53,505 bases of DNA from Thoreauomyces humboldtii (lineage: Eukaryota; Chytridiomycota; Chytridiomycetes; Spizellomycetales; Powellomycetaceae): positions 1-53,505 of the forward strand of contig JADGJA010000060.1 in NCBI GenBank assembly GCA_027596035.1. Direction: 5' to 3'. A model generated the notes under the pieces. The model made no database searches and had not been told where the DNA came from. It saw only the letters and a list, made by a program, of their open reading frames with translations. The stretch's first letter is position 1. Every line of letters begins with the position of its first letter. A program made the translations under genes and the position numbers. Positions 31,459-45,851 of this stretch are shown piece after piece.

Positions 31459-33229
31459 ATGGATGAACCGTCGTCCGACTTCACACGTCAATTCTCTGCC
31501 ACGACTCTCCTACCTCCGTCTACCCCAGGTCCCACGACCACCAAACTGTCCGGCGGCCCCCTCGCCACCGAAACCTCCGTAGCCAACAACAGCGGCCCTT
31601 CCTTTATCAACAATACCACTGCGCTCGCTTTACTCGACGACGCCGATTTTGACGCTTATTCCGACGAAGAGCTCGTGAAACTGCACGATGAGCTGACGAA
31701 AAAGACGCAGTTCCTGGAAGCCGAGAACACGCTCTTTGACAGCTTCCTGACGAGAGTGGGTCCGGACGGTGCCGTCCCAGGGACGGTGGGAGGAGGAGGG
31801 AAGACGGGCGGTGGAAACGGGGAAGGAGGATTCGACGTGGAGGGTGGAGGTACGAACGACGGTGGACCGGGTGCCGTCAATTCCGGGACTCCTCCAACGG
31901 CTTCCGCACCAACCCCAGCTCCCGCGGCACCTGTCCGAGCTCGCAAGAAGAAGGGTGAAAAGACAGAGAAGCAGCAGGCTCCCATCCTGCTCACGCCAGA
32001 ACAGAAAGCTGAGATCGCCACCCGCGAGCTCGAGGAGCTGAAGGATGAAATCGAGAAGCAAAAGGAGGAGTGGGGAAAGGTGTTGGACAACTACAAGGCG
32101 GAGATGGAGGAGATTGACATCCGAATCAGCGAGACAAAGAAGGCGATGTACGAGTTCAAGAGGGACATCGTTCAAGGTGCTGTGAATGCTAGGACGGGCA
32201 AGGTGGTCGCTGAGAGAGTGCTCAGATATTATGAGGACAAGATTCGCGCAAAGGTACACATTTACTATTCACCATCAAAATCATGCAAAGGTGCAGATGG
32301 GATGCTCATGCCGGCATCTATCCTATTCTAGGACGCAACAATCAAAAAGACGCGGCTGAAGAATAGCACCATCAAACTTCAGAAGAACAAGCTCCATCTG
32401 CAACTGAAACAAAAGGAAGAGATGGGCGAGGTCCTTCATGCCATCGACTTTGATCAGCTGCAGATAGAAAACAAGCAATATCTGGCGAAAATCGAGGAGC
32501 GTAATACGGAGCTGCTGAAGCTCAAAATGACGGCTGGCAATACCCAACAAGTCCTGAACTACCATAAGGTGAAAGTTAGAAGCCAGATACGCTTGTATGA
32601 TTTCTAATCGTATCCTGCCATGCATTTTAGAGAAAACTCCAATCTCTCACTCAGGAATCCGATATTCTGCGGCACGAAATTGGGCAGCGGCAAGACATGC
32701 TGAGCAAGCTGATCGCGGAGGCAGAGATTGTGGAGGTGGAACGGGCTCACGCCGAGAAGGCAAATCGAAAGATCCGCGCTCAGATGGAGGATTATCGGGT
32801 GCCTGATGTATGTCATATTCATGCATGGGCCCTTCTCTGAAGCTTTGCACTAAATTGCCCTGCTATCTACATTTAGGTTATGGACTACGTATCTGTAAAT
32901 GTAAGTTGTGATACCTCACCTCCCGCAAGCTGGGCAAATTTGGCTAAGCGTCGGCCTTTTTCTAGGCACAACAAGAGGAGCTGACAGGAAAGCTCAAGAT
33001 GTGGCAGCGCAAGGTAGAGATTGCCTCTATGCAGAGTCAACGGTGAGTCGAACTCGCGATCCTTCGTGGAACCTGTACAGGTTTCTGACTCCATCGATCG
33101 CAAAGGTTAAAGAGCATCTGGAAACGCATGTGTGTTCGCACTCTCCCACCCTCCAGAGATGATCTTACGCCTATGATGGATCAGTCTCGGATACATCGGA
33201 CGTACCGTCTGCCACCGCTGCCCACCTGA
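31459..33229 (+). CDS. CFAP263: Cilia- and flagella-associated protein 263 (CCDC113 family)
   Basis: Six exons (31459-32253, 32332-32568, 32631-32807, 32877-32900, 32966-33042, 33106-33229) give 477 residues, longer than the human protein because of a Ser/Thr/Gly-rich N-terminus. The C-terminal coiled coil (DUF4201) is strongly conserved: Leu-Lys-Gln-Lys-Glu-Glu-Met-Gly-Glu-Val-Leu-His-Ala-Ile-Asp-Phe-Asp-Gln-Leu, Thr-Ala-Gly-Asn-Thr-Gln-Gln-Val-Leu-Asn, Asp-Tyr-Arg-Val-Pro-Asp-Val-Met-Asp-Tyr-Val and Trp-Gln-Arg-Lys-Val-Glu-Ile-Ala. Exon 4 is a 24-base micro-exon encoding part of this. The family is an axonemal and basal-body component acting with CCDC96 in animals and ciliates. Its presence implies a flagellated zoospore stage. 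Confidence 0.94.
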
Positions 33230-33551
33230 ATAGATCGGTCGATATTACCAGTGCCGTCTTGGATCATGCGAAAGGCTGTCCGTCCGGAGATGTCCGAACC
33301 ACGCAGGGCTCTTTGTTTCGGACATCTCTGGACGCTTTTGAGCTTTTCCCTCAAGCTCTCGTACTGGTCCTCGTCCTCACCCAGTCCTCGTCCCCGTTTG
33401 CACTTCTTCTTGAAAAGGGCTCGTCCACTCGGCTCGGAAGCCTCTCCCTGCCTCATCGTCATCTCTTAGTCCTCCTGTCTTCTTCCTCATCGCTCACGTC
33501 TAGGGAACATCTTGTACTTGCATCCGCCTCCTATCTTTCTTTTCCACCGTC
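33230..33551. other. Intergenic, MCM5 promoter region
   Basis: 322 bases, pyrimidine-rich towards the MCM5 ATG (about 33470-33550). No gene and no named site seen. Confidence 0.5.
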
Positions 33552-36377
<2,826 letters not shown>

Positions 36378-36952
36378 AAGACGGAAATCGTAGATGTCAT
36401 TGGAGGATCATGGCAGGTTGGAGCCTTGTATCTCAATTTTTGATCTGATCATCTCTGAAATTCAATTGCTCTTGCGCATCTCAATCGGCTTCATCAGCAG
36501 GAGACCGTGCTTCATCAGTCTGAGTGGATGCGAGGGCGATCCCGGAGAGCCGACAGGTATGACCGGAGAGTTGAGTCCAAGAAGGGACACTGCGCGAGTT
36601 CCTTGGAGGACCTTGAATGCCACGACGCCTAGCCGCACGCCACGCTGGTGGAGAACGTTACTGGTGGAAGCGCTGCTTGCAGGCTTTGAAACCGCGAAGG
36701 TATCCCGTAAACGGTGTCGGAATTAGTATGGACCGGTTATCCTAGCCACATCGGACGAGCTGCTCTGTACCCTATTGCAGCAGTTAAAGGAGACAAATTC
36801 GCTAGTAACTAGAACTCATTGCAGAGACCCGTACAGCTTGGACGAAAAAGGGTGAAGACAGGATGAAAATCAATGGTGCGGAATCGTCTTTCCGAATGCT
36901 CTATTCTAAGAAAACGATCTACCGGTACGCAAGCCAAACCCCAGAGAAAGGA
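36378..36952. other. Intergenic, convergent 3' ends of MCM5 and the CCDC25 homologue
   Basis: 575 bases between two stops with no supported gene or repeat. Confidence 0.5.
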
Positions 36953-37739
36953 TCACATAAAGTCTTCCTCGAGGGCGTTGATGTCGAGGTTTGAACGCCC
37001 AAGTATCGAGTCCTTGTTGCTCCGCATCTCCTCCTCCTTGAAGATGTTCGAGTAACTCCGGCTCGCGACCTCCTTCTTGCGTTCCTCTTGCGTCCTCAGT
37101 TCAGCCTGCCTTCGCTTCCGGTCGGCCTCTCTCTGCACCGTCCTGAGCTCCCTGTCCCGCTCGACCTTTTCCTCAGCAAGCTCCGGATGCCGTTCGATCT
37201 TCGTCTTGTTGAGCCTGTTGACGATGCCGTTGTCCCTCTCCTTGACGTGAACCCTCTTTACCATGTCGTTCCGAAAGAACGTGACCTGACCCGTCTCCAT
37301 CCCTTGCGTCTTCTTGAGGTTGCTCCATGGGGTGTAAATGATGGTGAGGTTGGACTTTTTGTTGCCTTCGATCGAGTTGGCCTTCGTCAGTTGGGCGAGG
37401 TCGGTGAGGAGACCCTCGTCGATGGAGTCCCAGGATTGTCCCGGTTCGAGACGGAGGTAGACGTGCGCGGACGAGAGTTTGTCAACGTGAAACCATACAT
37501 CCTCGGGCCAGCCATACTTGATCAGTTCCTCGTCTGGGGATTGCAAGTGCGGAGAGTCAGCCGACCGTCTTTCCGCCCAAGAGACGGAAGTGCCTTCGTA
37601 CTTTCGTATTTGTCCTTCCCCATGTACACCTTGGCAGAAGGAGATACCACTGTAAGAGAGATTAATCAACAATCAAGAAGCCGAGCCAACCATCTGAGCG
37701 CAAAGTACTACTACCATTGCTTGTGAAATAGAAAACCAT
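36953..37739 (-). CDS. CCDC25: CCDC25-like protein (NFACT-R domain)
   Basis: Three exons (37715-37739, 37602-37649, 36953-37533) give 217 residues; the human protein has 208. The N-terminus Met-Val-Phe-Tyr-Phe-Thr-Ser-Asn-Val-Val is split by the first intron after eight codons. Family blocks follow: Tyr-Met-Gly-Lys-Asp-Lys-Tyr-Glu, Leu-Ile-Lys-Tyr-Gly-Trp-Pro-Glu-Asp-Val-Trp-Phe-His-Val-Asp-Lys-Leu-Ser-Ser-Ala and Val... Tyr-Thr-Pro-Trp-Ser-Asn-Leu-Lys-Lys-Thr. A highly charged coiled coil and an acidic end Glu-Glu-Asp-Phe-Met complete it. The NFACT-R fold is related to a domain of the Rqc2/NEMF family. In yeast-type fungi this small protein is poorly characterised; in mammals a membrane role has been proposed. 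Confidence 0.94.
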
Positions 37740-37998
37740 TACCGGTACGACGTCTTCTATTGTTTGCTATAGTACAGAAATTCTCTCGAAATGTTCGAAA
37801 TGGTGCAAGGAAAACGAAGACGAGAGCCGAAAACCCAACTCACGATTCCGAAGCTGGAATTTTGGTACCCGACATTTCGCTGCTGAAGACAAAAGGGCCA
37901 CACCCACGATAGGAGCCGCTGGGGGCGCGACTGCAGAAAGATCCTGCTCGGCTTACAATCCTGCTGGAAGGAATTGAGCCATCCTTTGAGAACGTCCG
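37740..37998. promoter_or_regulatory. Shared divergent promoter, CCDC25 homologue / SYG1
   Basis: 259 bases between outward ATGs at 37739 (minus) and 37999 (plus). No named site recognised. Confidence 0.5.
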
Positions 37999-40904
37999 AT
38001 GAAATTCGGAAAATACTTGGCAGAAAACAGCGTTCCGGAATGGCGGTCTCGATATGTGAACTACCGAATACTCAAAAAGCTCATCAAGAATGTAGTAGCT
38101 GAGAAGCAGCGCTCCTCGAGTCTTCTGCAGCAGGATTCAGATGAGTCCATGCAGGGTAAGGATGTTCTTTGGATTTTCGATTTTCGAAGGTCCAAGCCTG
38201 ACATCAACTTGTTTGCGCTAAGGATTTCCTTCGCTATCAACGGATGACCTGACACCAGATAGGAGCACTCCTGGTGCGGTTGAAGGGGAGATAACCGCAG
38301 GACCATCATCGTCGAGTCGTGTCAGAAACGCGACAGTGGATACCCACCACGTTGGAGAGGATCCACAATTTCTTCTAAGCCTCGAGGAGACTCAGCTGGG
38401 ACCAGAGGAGCGCGCGTTTTTCCTGAGATTGGATCAGGAGGTGCGGAAGGCCGACGTCTTTTATCAATGTGAGATGCATGCCGAACCGGCTGTGTGAGAG
38501 TTCCGGACATTGATGTGTAGTTAAGTGAAAGAGACGGACGCTAGAACTCGACTGCTCGACCTGAAAAGGCAATGCGAAATACTGGAATTGAGGAATGCCG
38601 AAGGGAACGAGGTATGGATCACTGCGCTCGAGTATGCTTCGTGTACTGACGGTTCCAAATCTGTTGCCATTACAGCAAAAACGAGGCTTCCTTCAATTTG
38701 GTCAGGAACAGCCAGAAAAGTTCATCGTCGAAGATGAGGATGAGGAGTCCATAGGCGAGGACGGTCAGGTTGGGCAATTTACTCCCGTTTCCAAGAATCC
38801 AAGGAACCGTTTGCAAAAGGCTTTCCTTGAGGTGAGGTCTTGAGATCTCATCATCGTATAAGTTTCGCCCATTCTTATGTAATCTCGGCAGTACTACCGA
38901 CTCCTCGAGCTCTTAAAGAACTTTCGAATCATCAACCACACTTCTCTTACGAAGATCTTGAAAAAGATGGAGAAGAACACTGGGACCCACGGCGAGTGGT
39001 ACATGGCGCGCGCGAAGGGCATGCACCTGTTCACGTCAACGGAAGTCGAAGACTTGATCGCACAGACGGAAGCGCTTTTCATCGACGTGTTCGCCAAAGG
39101 GAACCGGTATGTTCGAATCTGGAGAAACCGACACCATATCAAAATTGCGCCTTAGTTGACACGTGGGTCTCAGCCACAAAGCAATGCGTAGCCTGAGGCT
39201 CCCTGATTTAAAGGCTCAAGGCTCAAGCGGTGCTACCAACTGGAAAACGGGGTTTCTGATGGGCTTATCTCTTCCCGCAATTGTTCTCACGCTTCGCAAA
39301 GTGTTTGCGCAAGGATTCCCAGACAAAAACGTCGCGTTGGTTTTGCTCGTATATGGGGGCCTCAGCATTCCAATAGTGTTTCTGTTCTTGTATGCTCTTT
39401 TGCTGGTTATCTGGGCACGATTTCATGTCAACTGGGTTTTGGTCTTCGAGTTGGATCCCAGGGGTAAGGTTCCTCAGATTTCTGCAAAGCTCCGGCGTGA
39501 TTTCTCACCGTCTCTAACGCGAATTAGATTACCTTACCCCTGAAGGGTTCGCCGAGTTCGCTTCCGTGTTGTTTTTCCTTTTCTCCTATACCCTTTATCT
39601 TGCTCTTGACGACAACTTCCTATCTTTCATCTCTCTGAAGTGGTACCCCACGGTAACCTGCCAGTGCGACCGCTTCTCTCGATTCTTATTGACGGAGTTT
39701 CACAGATTCTTCTAGGAATGATCATTGGAGTTATTATCATCCCCTTCGACGTATTCTACCGTTCTTCACGAAAATGGTTCTTGACAACCATGGCCCGCAT
39801 CGTTCTGTCCGGTTTCTTTACTGTACAGTTCCGTGACTTCTTCATAACGGATTTACTTTCTTCCATGGTTTGTGTGCTATGTAGCAACCAAAAATCTTTG
39901 CCCGTCACCTTCTCATCGAGTCTTTGTGCAGACTTACATGTTCGTGTCGTTGCAAATTTTGGTCTGCGTTGCTGTGAACGATTTGGAAGATCTCGACGCT
40001 CACTGCGGCTTCTCGACCTCTTGGGTCGTCCCCGTCATCACTTCGATACCCGCGTGGTTCCGACTTCTTCAGTGCCTGCGACGTTACTATGACACGCCAA
40101 CGGTGCACCCGCACCTGACGAACGCGTTGAAGTACTGCTTCTCCCTCTCGGTGATCTGGCTGTCTGCTAGCGCCAAGATCACCGGCTTCGCTTCCGTGCG
40201 AGGCCTTTGGATCTTTTTTGCCGTTGTCGCATCGATGTACTCGTACTTCTGGGACGTTTGGTTCGACTGGGGGTTGTTTCAGCGGAACTCTAAGCATAAG
40301 TACCTGCGGAAGGTCATCGTCTATCCCAAGTGCGTCCCTCACCTGTTTGCTGGCGGCGCATCTTTCTATTCTCATTCATTATAATGCTTTCTTTCTTCAG
40401 ATGGGTTTATGTGTCGGCCATAGGGTGAGGGCACTGGATACGTGCACGGAGGTTTGGCATGTGTGCTGACCTGCGAATGCCAGGATCAACTTTGTGCTCC
40501 GACTATCTTGGGTCTTCCTGCTGTCCCCCAACAACTGGGGACTCTTTCAAGACGCTCGCCTCCTGGTGTACCTTCAAGCCCTTGCCGAGCTCTTTCGACG
40601 TTTCATGTGGAGCATACTCCGCATGGAGAACGAGCACACCAACAACATCGGAAAGTTCCGAGCGGTCACAGAAGTGCCGCTCCCGTTCAGGTGCGTGAGG
40701 GGGCCGTTTCCACATCGAAGCCTTCACCTTCAGATACACAATTCTCAAGCTTCTCGTCCTTCTTCCGCTTCCAGGGTAAAGATCATCCCAGAGCCCAATG
40801 TCATCCACTTGAAGAACGTTCGAGGACGAACCTCGATGACCAAAAGCGCGAGCCGCCGGGAGCTCGTCGAGACGGGATCCGACGAACCCGACAAGATAGA
40901 ATAA
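37999..40904 (+). CDS. SYG1: SPX-EXS phosphate exporter (Syg1/XPR1 family)
   Basis: Twelve exons (37999-38155, 38223-38468, 38526-38611, 38676-38831, 38892-39106, 39174-39463, 39528-39652, 39706-39867, 39932-40329, 40401-40424, 40484-40690, 40775-40904) give 731 residues. The SPX domain opens Met-Lys-Phe-Gly-Lys-Tyr-Leu and has the helix Leu-Leu-Lys-Asn-Phe-Arg-Ile-Ile-Asn...Leu-Lys-Lys-Met-Glu-Lys; its Lys cluster binds inositol pyrophosphates in the family. Several membrane helices follow (about 39240-39900). The EXS domain shows Ile-Pro-Ala-Trp-Phe-Arg-Leu-Leu-Gln-Cys-Leu-Arg-Arg-Tyr-Tyr and Asn-Ala-Leu-Lys-Tyr. XPR1 homologues export phosphate at the plasma or Golgi membrane. Exon 10 is a 24-base micro-exon. 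Confidence 0.95.
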
Positions 40905-41367
40905 GGTTCTTTTTTATTATTTAACGACAACGATCGAGAGGAAATGTTTTTGGATAGACAATCACTGATGCTATTACTGTACTTTATGCTATGCTTCTTC
41001 ATGAGGCACGTTGAGCATCACCATCCGTGCGGACGAGGCCTTCCGCATTGATCGCTTACAGTCTAGCTCTTTCACCTCTCTCTCGTCACTATGTACGAGT
41101 ACTGTGTAAGTAGATATCGTGGCATGATTTGATGGGGTGGAAATCAAGGAAAGACGTGGAAGACGGGAGAAAAGTCGGGTTGCTATGCGCGCTGTCGGGG
41201 GAGGGACCAGGCCTCTCTCCTTCCCCTCCTCTCTCACCTCTTGTCTTTGTCTCTCGGAAAAAAACAAAAAAATCACCTACCCCTCCCCTTCAAAAGGCGC
41301 CCCTCTTCCTCGCTGCCAATCCCTTCGACCAGACTTCCATCACACTCATCCTATACATACACATATA
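40905..41367. other. Intergenic, mitochondrial HSP70 promoter region
   Basis: About 460 bases. A pyrimidine-rich stretch (about 41210-41265) precedes the ATG. I looked for clustered nGAAn heat-shock elements and saw no convincing array. Confidence 0.5.
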
Positions 41368-43656
41368 ATGCTTAACGTAGCACGAGCATCCAGGTCGAGC
41401 GCATTCCGATCCCTCGGGGTATGTCTTCCTCTCTCTTTCCCCCCTTTCCTTCTGCTCCTTCGCTTCTGTGAAGATCTCGGCGATCTTCTGTGATCTGTCC
41501 TCGGCGTTCTTTCTTTTGCGGAAGAAACGACGTTGCACTCGGGACTGACAGGAAACTTCCTTTGCAGCTCAACCGCCTGTCCAGCCCCGCTTTCGTTCGC
41601 TATGCTAGCGACAAGGTCCAGGGTCAGGTCATCGGTATTGACTTGGGAACTACCAACTCTTGCGTCGCCGGTGAGTTTACCGATCACTTGTGTTGCGAGA
41701 AAAGGTTGGAACGGATCTGATGCCGTTTTCATTTGTCAGTGATGGACGGTAAGACCCCACGAGTCATCGAGAACGCCGAAGGTGGTCGTACCACCCCCTC
41801 CGTTGTCGCCTTCACTAAGGACGGAGAGCTCCTCGTCGGAACGCCCGCCAAGCGTCAGGCTGTCGTCAACCCAGAAAACACCCTCTTCGCCACCAAGCGT
41901 CTCATCGGACGCCGGTTCGACGAGCCAGAGGTCCAGAAGGACATCTCCACGGTCTCCTACAAGATCGTGAAGCACGGAAACGGTGATGCGTGGCTCGAGG
42001 CGCGTGGAAAGAAGTACTCTCCAGCCCAGATGGGAGCTTTCGTTCTCCAGAACCTGAAGGAGACTGCCCAGAACTTCCTCGGAAAGCCCGCTCAGCACGC
42101 CGGTGAGTTTCCTCTGTGATCGCACGGAAAGTGGTGCTTTCGGGTGCTTACTCCTTCCTCTTTCAGTTGTCACTGTTCCCGCCTACTTCAACGATGCCCA
42201 GCGTCAAGCGACGAAGGACGCTGGCCAGATTGCTGGCCTTGACGTCAGGCGTGTCATCAACGAGCCCACCGCGGCTGCTCTTGCATACGGTCTCGAGAAG
42301 GCCGGCGACAAGGTTGTCGCCGTCTACGATCTCGGAGGCGGAACGTTCGATATCTCTATCCTGGAGCTGCAGCAAGGCGTGTTTGAGGTCAAGTCGACCA
42401 ACGGTGACACGCATCTCGGCGGAGAGGACTTTGACAACACCATGGTCCGCTACATCGTGAACGAGTTCAAGAAGCAGGAGGGCATTGACATCGGAAAGGA
42501 CCGCATGGCTCTCCAGCGCATCCGTGAGGCCGCTGAGAAGGCAAAGATCGAGCTTTCCGCTACCCTCCAGACCGACATCAACCTCCCCTTCATCACCGCC
42601 GACGCCACCGGACCTAAACACATCAACATGAAGCTCTCCCGGTCCCAGTTCGAGTCCCTCACGAAGTCTCTGATCGACCGAACCATCGACCCTTGCAAGA
42701 AGGCGCTGAAGGACGCTGGCGTCTCCCAGAACGAGATCACCGAGGTTCTTCTTGTCGGTGGTATGTCCCGCATGCCCAAAGTCCAGGAGACTGTCAAGTC
42801 TCTGTTCGGCCGTGAGCCCTCCAAGGCCGTCAACCCAGATGAGGCTGTCGCCATCGGTGCCGCGATCCAGGGAGGTGTCCTGTCCGGTCAGGTTGACCAG
42901 CTACTCCTCCTCGACGTGACACCCTTGTCCCTCGGTATCGAGACCCTCGGCGGTGTCTTCACCCGTCTCATCAGCCGAAACACCACCATCCCCACTAAGA
43001 AGAGCCAGGTCTTCTCTACTGCCGCTGACGGTCAGACTCAGGTTGAGATCAAGGTCTTCCAGGGAGAACGTGAACTGGTCAAGGACAACAAGCTCCTCGG
43101 ACAGTTCAACCTCGTTGGCATTCCACCTGCCACCAGAGGCATTCCTCAGATCGAGGTTACCTTCGATATCGATGCCGACGGTATCGTCAACGTCGGTGCC
43201 CGGGACAAGACCACCGGCAAGGACCAGTCCATGACCATTGCCGCGTCGTCGGGTCTCTCTGATGCTGAGATTGAGAAGATGGTCAGCCAAGCCGAGCAGT
43301 TCGCCGAGTCTGACAAGAAGCGCAAGGAGGTCATCGAGGCCAGCAACCACGCCGAGTCCATCATCAACGATACCGAGAAGGCTATGAACGAGTTCAAGGA
43401 CAAGCTCGACACCGCTGAAGTTGAGAAGATCCGCGGACAGATCAAAGATCTTCGTGAGATGCTCGCCAAGGGACCCGAAGAGAACTCTCCCGAGACCGTC
43501 AAGGAGAAGTACGGAGAGCTCCAGCAGGCTTCCCTCAAGCTCTTTGAGCTGATGTACAAGAGCCGCCAGGCCAACGAGGCTGCCTCCGCCAACGCTGAGG
43601 AGAAGTCCTCCGACGCCGAGTACAAGGACGTTGACGACAAGAAGAAGTCTTCTTAA
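41368..43656 (+). CDS. SSC1: Mitochondrial Hsp70 chaperone (Ssc1 type)
   Basis: Four exons (41368-41418, 41568-41670, 41740-42102, 42167-43656) give 668 residues. An Arg/Ser/Ala-rich leader before Ser-Asp-Lys-Val-Gln-Gly looks like a mitochondrial presequence. Hsp70 signatures: [10 protein letters not shown] (about 39-48), [10 protein letters not shown] and [12 protein letters not shown]. The C-terminus is Lys/Asp/Ser-rich and lacks the cytosolic Glu-Glu-Val-Asp end. It is the matrix motor for protein import and folding. The codon choice is more strongly biased to C-ending codons than in its neighbours, as expected for high expression. Confidence 0.97.
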
Positions 43657-44000
43657 GCGATGACCAGCCTTCGCTGCCCTGTTAGTCTCTTCCGCCTCGC
43701 CTGTGCATTCCGCAGGTCCATCTCCCCACCGCCCACCATCCTCGCCCTGCTTAGGGCCGGGACATGTATGTAGGATCTTCCTTTCTTTGACCTCTCCTTT
43801 TTTTTCTCCTCCCATTACCACCACTAGACGAGTTCGGCCGAGCTCAGCACCTTTTTGATAATCTTACACAGATTGATGACGAAACTGCTCCTTTTCATGC
43901 TTTTGGATCGTTTCCATGCCAACTTGCATCCTGTGTTCAGGTTGTCCAAGCAAATTTCGTCCGAACTGCGGTTCCGTCCGGCGATAACCACATTTCCGAA
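43657..44000. other. Intergenic, HSP70 3' region and TRM2 promoter
   Basis: 344 bases, pyrimidine-rich at about 43780-43825. No gene. Confidence 0.5.
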
Positions 44001-45851
44001 ATGGTTGCTGGTCTACACTGTTTTCGAGGTTGCCTTGCCACAACTTCACGGCAGCAGACCAATGCCCGGTGCCTGCTCGGTGCCTCGCGCCGGGGTATGT
44101 CGGATGGGCCAGCGGTGCAAGGACGACAGCTTGCCGATGCCCAGCGCTTCACCATAGATCTCCCGGTTCTCCCGAAAGAACCACCAAAGCCACAGCGACC
44201 TTGGCGCGCCCCACGCAAGGCATCGAGGGAACTCACTCCCAACGACAATCTCTTCCCGGCGGACCTGGCGACCAAGCTGCGCGCGTTGAATTTGCCGACG
44301 CCGATACCTTATCTGGACGATCCAGCGGCGGCGTCTCCGTACGTGCTCCCCGAAACTGCAACTCTGAAGGTGTTTGCGACGAGCGATTCGGGACACGGAG
44401 TCGCGCTGGGAAAAGACAACTGGCTGGTTCTGGTTCCGACTGTGTTGGAAGGGGAGACGGTGGTCGCGCGAATATATCGTGACGGCGAAGGCTTCTCGAT
44501 CGGGGAACTGCTGGAGGTGACGGAGAAGAGTCCGCTTCGGGTGGACGCTCAGTGCAAATACTTTGGAAGATGCGGAGGCTGCGGGTTGCAACATCTGCGT
44601 TACGATGAGCAGCTGCGGCGGAAAGGCAAGATGGTAGCGCGAGCGTACGAAGGGCTGCTCGCAGACGCCGGGACCAAAGTGACCGTGGAACCCGTCGTAC
44701 CATCGCCGATGCAATACGGGTATCGAACAAAGATGTCGCCCCATTACGAGCAGCGTCGAGCGGGCGTGCCGCTGACGAACATCGGTTTCAATGAGCGCGG
44801 TCGAAAGACCGTGCTGGATGTTGATCACTGCCCAATCGTGACGAAAGAGATCAACGTTGCGTACGGTCGTGCTCGAGAGCGCTTGATTCTTGCTGCCAAC
44901 CCATCTTATACGCTCGGATCAACGCTTCTGTTTCGGCATAGCTTGCTCCTTCCCGATCAAAACTCGCCAGCGGCAAGACTTCGGCTGGCACCGTTAGCCG
45001 ATGCTCTGAAAAGCCCGCAACAAAGGCGACAACTTGCTCCATTAACATCGCCGACCTCGTGGCCGCCAGCGGAAGCCAAGCCACTTGTGATCACTGAAGG
45101 CCGAGATATCGTCACGGACTCGATCAACGGTCTTACCTTGTCGTACCCAGCGCATTCGTTCTTTCAGACCAACTCTTCCATTCTCCCCGATCTCCTAACT
45201 CACATTCGGTCGCAACTTCGCGCGACCATCGCCGATCACGGTCTCACCACCGCCATCGACGCCTACTGCGGAGCCGGCATTTTCGCTCTCGCCTGCGCAG
45301 CCGACTTCAAAAACGTATACGGCATCGAAGTGGACGCAAAATCCATTGACTGGGCATCAAAGAACGCCACAGCGAACGGCGTGAAGAACGTTACTTTCTA
45401 CAAGGGATCGGCCGAAAGGATCTTCGAGAGTCTGGACCGCGCCGCCACCTTCCCGGACCCCGACCGCACAGCCGTCATCATGGACCCACCGGCCAAGGGC
45501 GCCGGACCGGACTTCATGGACCAGCTGTACCGGTTCAACCCTAAGGTCGTCGTGTACGTCAGCTGCAACGTCCAGTCCCAGACCCGCGACCTCGGACTCC
45601 TCATGGACGGGACCGGGACGCCCATGGCCACCGCCGTCGGCGAGGATCGAAGGACGCTGGCCAATAGGAGCGGCGAGAACGGTTCGAAAGTTCTGTACAT
45701 CGGTGGGAACCGTGTGGAGCTGAAGCAGACGCGCCAGTCGGACATTCCTCACCGGCCTTTCAGGCCGTATCGCATCGCCAACGTGCAGCCTTTCGACATG
45801 TTCCCGCAGACGGCCCAGTTGGAGACCGTGGTGGTGCTCGTCAGGGACTAG
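44001..45851 (+). CDS. TRM2: tRNA (uracil-5-)-methyltransferase (Trm2/TrmA-RumA family)
   Basis: A single exon of 616 residues, rare in this intron-rich window. The first 35 residues are Arg/Cys/Ala-rich and may target mitochondria; a second in-frame ATG at about 44098 would give a cytosolic or nuclear form. A TRAM-like beta region precedes the Cys cluster Cys185-x5-Cys-x2-Cys, with a fourth Cys in Asp-His-Cys-Pro-Ile, as in Fe-S-bearing relatives. The SAM site is Asp-Ala-Tyr-Cys-Gly-Ala-Gly-Ile-Phe (about 421). Asp-Pro-Pro-Ala-Lys-Gly has Ala where relatives usually carry Arg. The catalytic Cys is in Val-Ser-Cys-Asn-Val-Gln (about 520) and the base Glu in Gln-Leu-Glu-Thr-Val-Val. It makes m5U54 in the tRNA T-loop. 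Confidence 0.93.
   Translation: MVAGLHCFRGCLATTSRQQTNARCLLGASRRGMSDGPAVQGRQLADAQRFTIDLPVLPKEPPKPQRPWRAPRKASRELTPNDNLFPADLATKLRALNLPTPIPYLDDPAAASPYVLPETATLKVFATSDSGHGVALGKDNWLVLVPTVLEGETVVARIYRDGEGFSIGELLEVTEKSPLRVDAQCKYFGRCGGCGLQHLRYDEQLRRKGKMVARAYEGLLADAGTKVTVEPVVPSPMQYGYRTKMSPHYEQRRAGVPLTNIGFNERGRKTVLDVDHCPIVTKEINVAYGRARERLILAANPSYTLGSTLLFRHSLLLPDQNSPAARLRLAPLADALKSPQQRRQLAPLTSPTSWPPAEAKPLVITEGRDIVTDSINGLTLSYPAHSFFQTNSSILPDLLTHIRSQLRATIADHGLTTAIDAYCGAGIFALACAADFKNVYGIEVDAKSIDWASKNATANGVKNVTFYKGSAERIFESLDRAATFPDPDRTAVIMDPPAKGAGPDFMDQLYRFNPKVVVYVSCNVQSQTRDLGLLMDGTGTPMATAVGEDRRTLANRSGENGSKVLYIGGNRVELKQTRQSDIPHRPFRPYRIANVQPFDMFPQTAQLETVVVLVRD

Noticed and set aside
39101..39130. tRNA-like T-loop string (GTTCGAATC type) here and near 11331
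   Set aside because: Both lie in gene bodies (SYG1 intron edge and aldehyde dehydrogenase) with no matching acceptor or anticodon arms.
42901..43824. Open frame of 307 codons on the minus strand
   Set aside because: Antisense of the Hsp70 gene. Long antisense frames over GC-biased Hsp70 genes are a well-known artefact.
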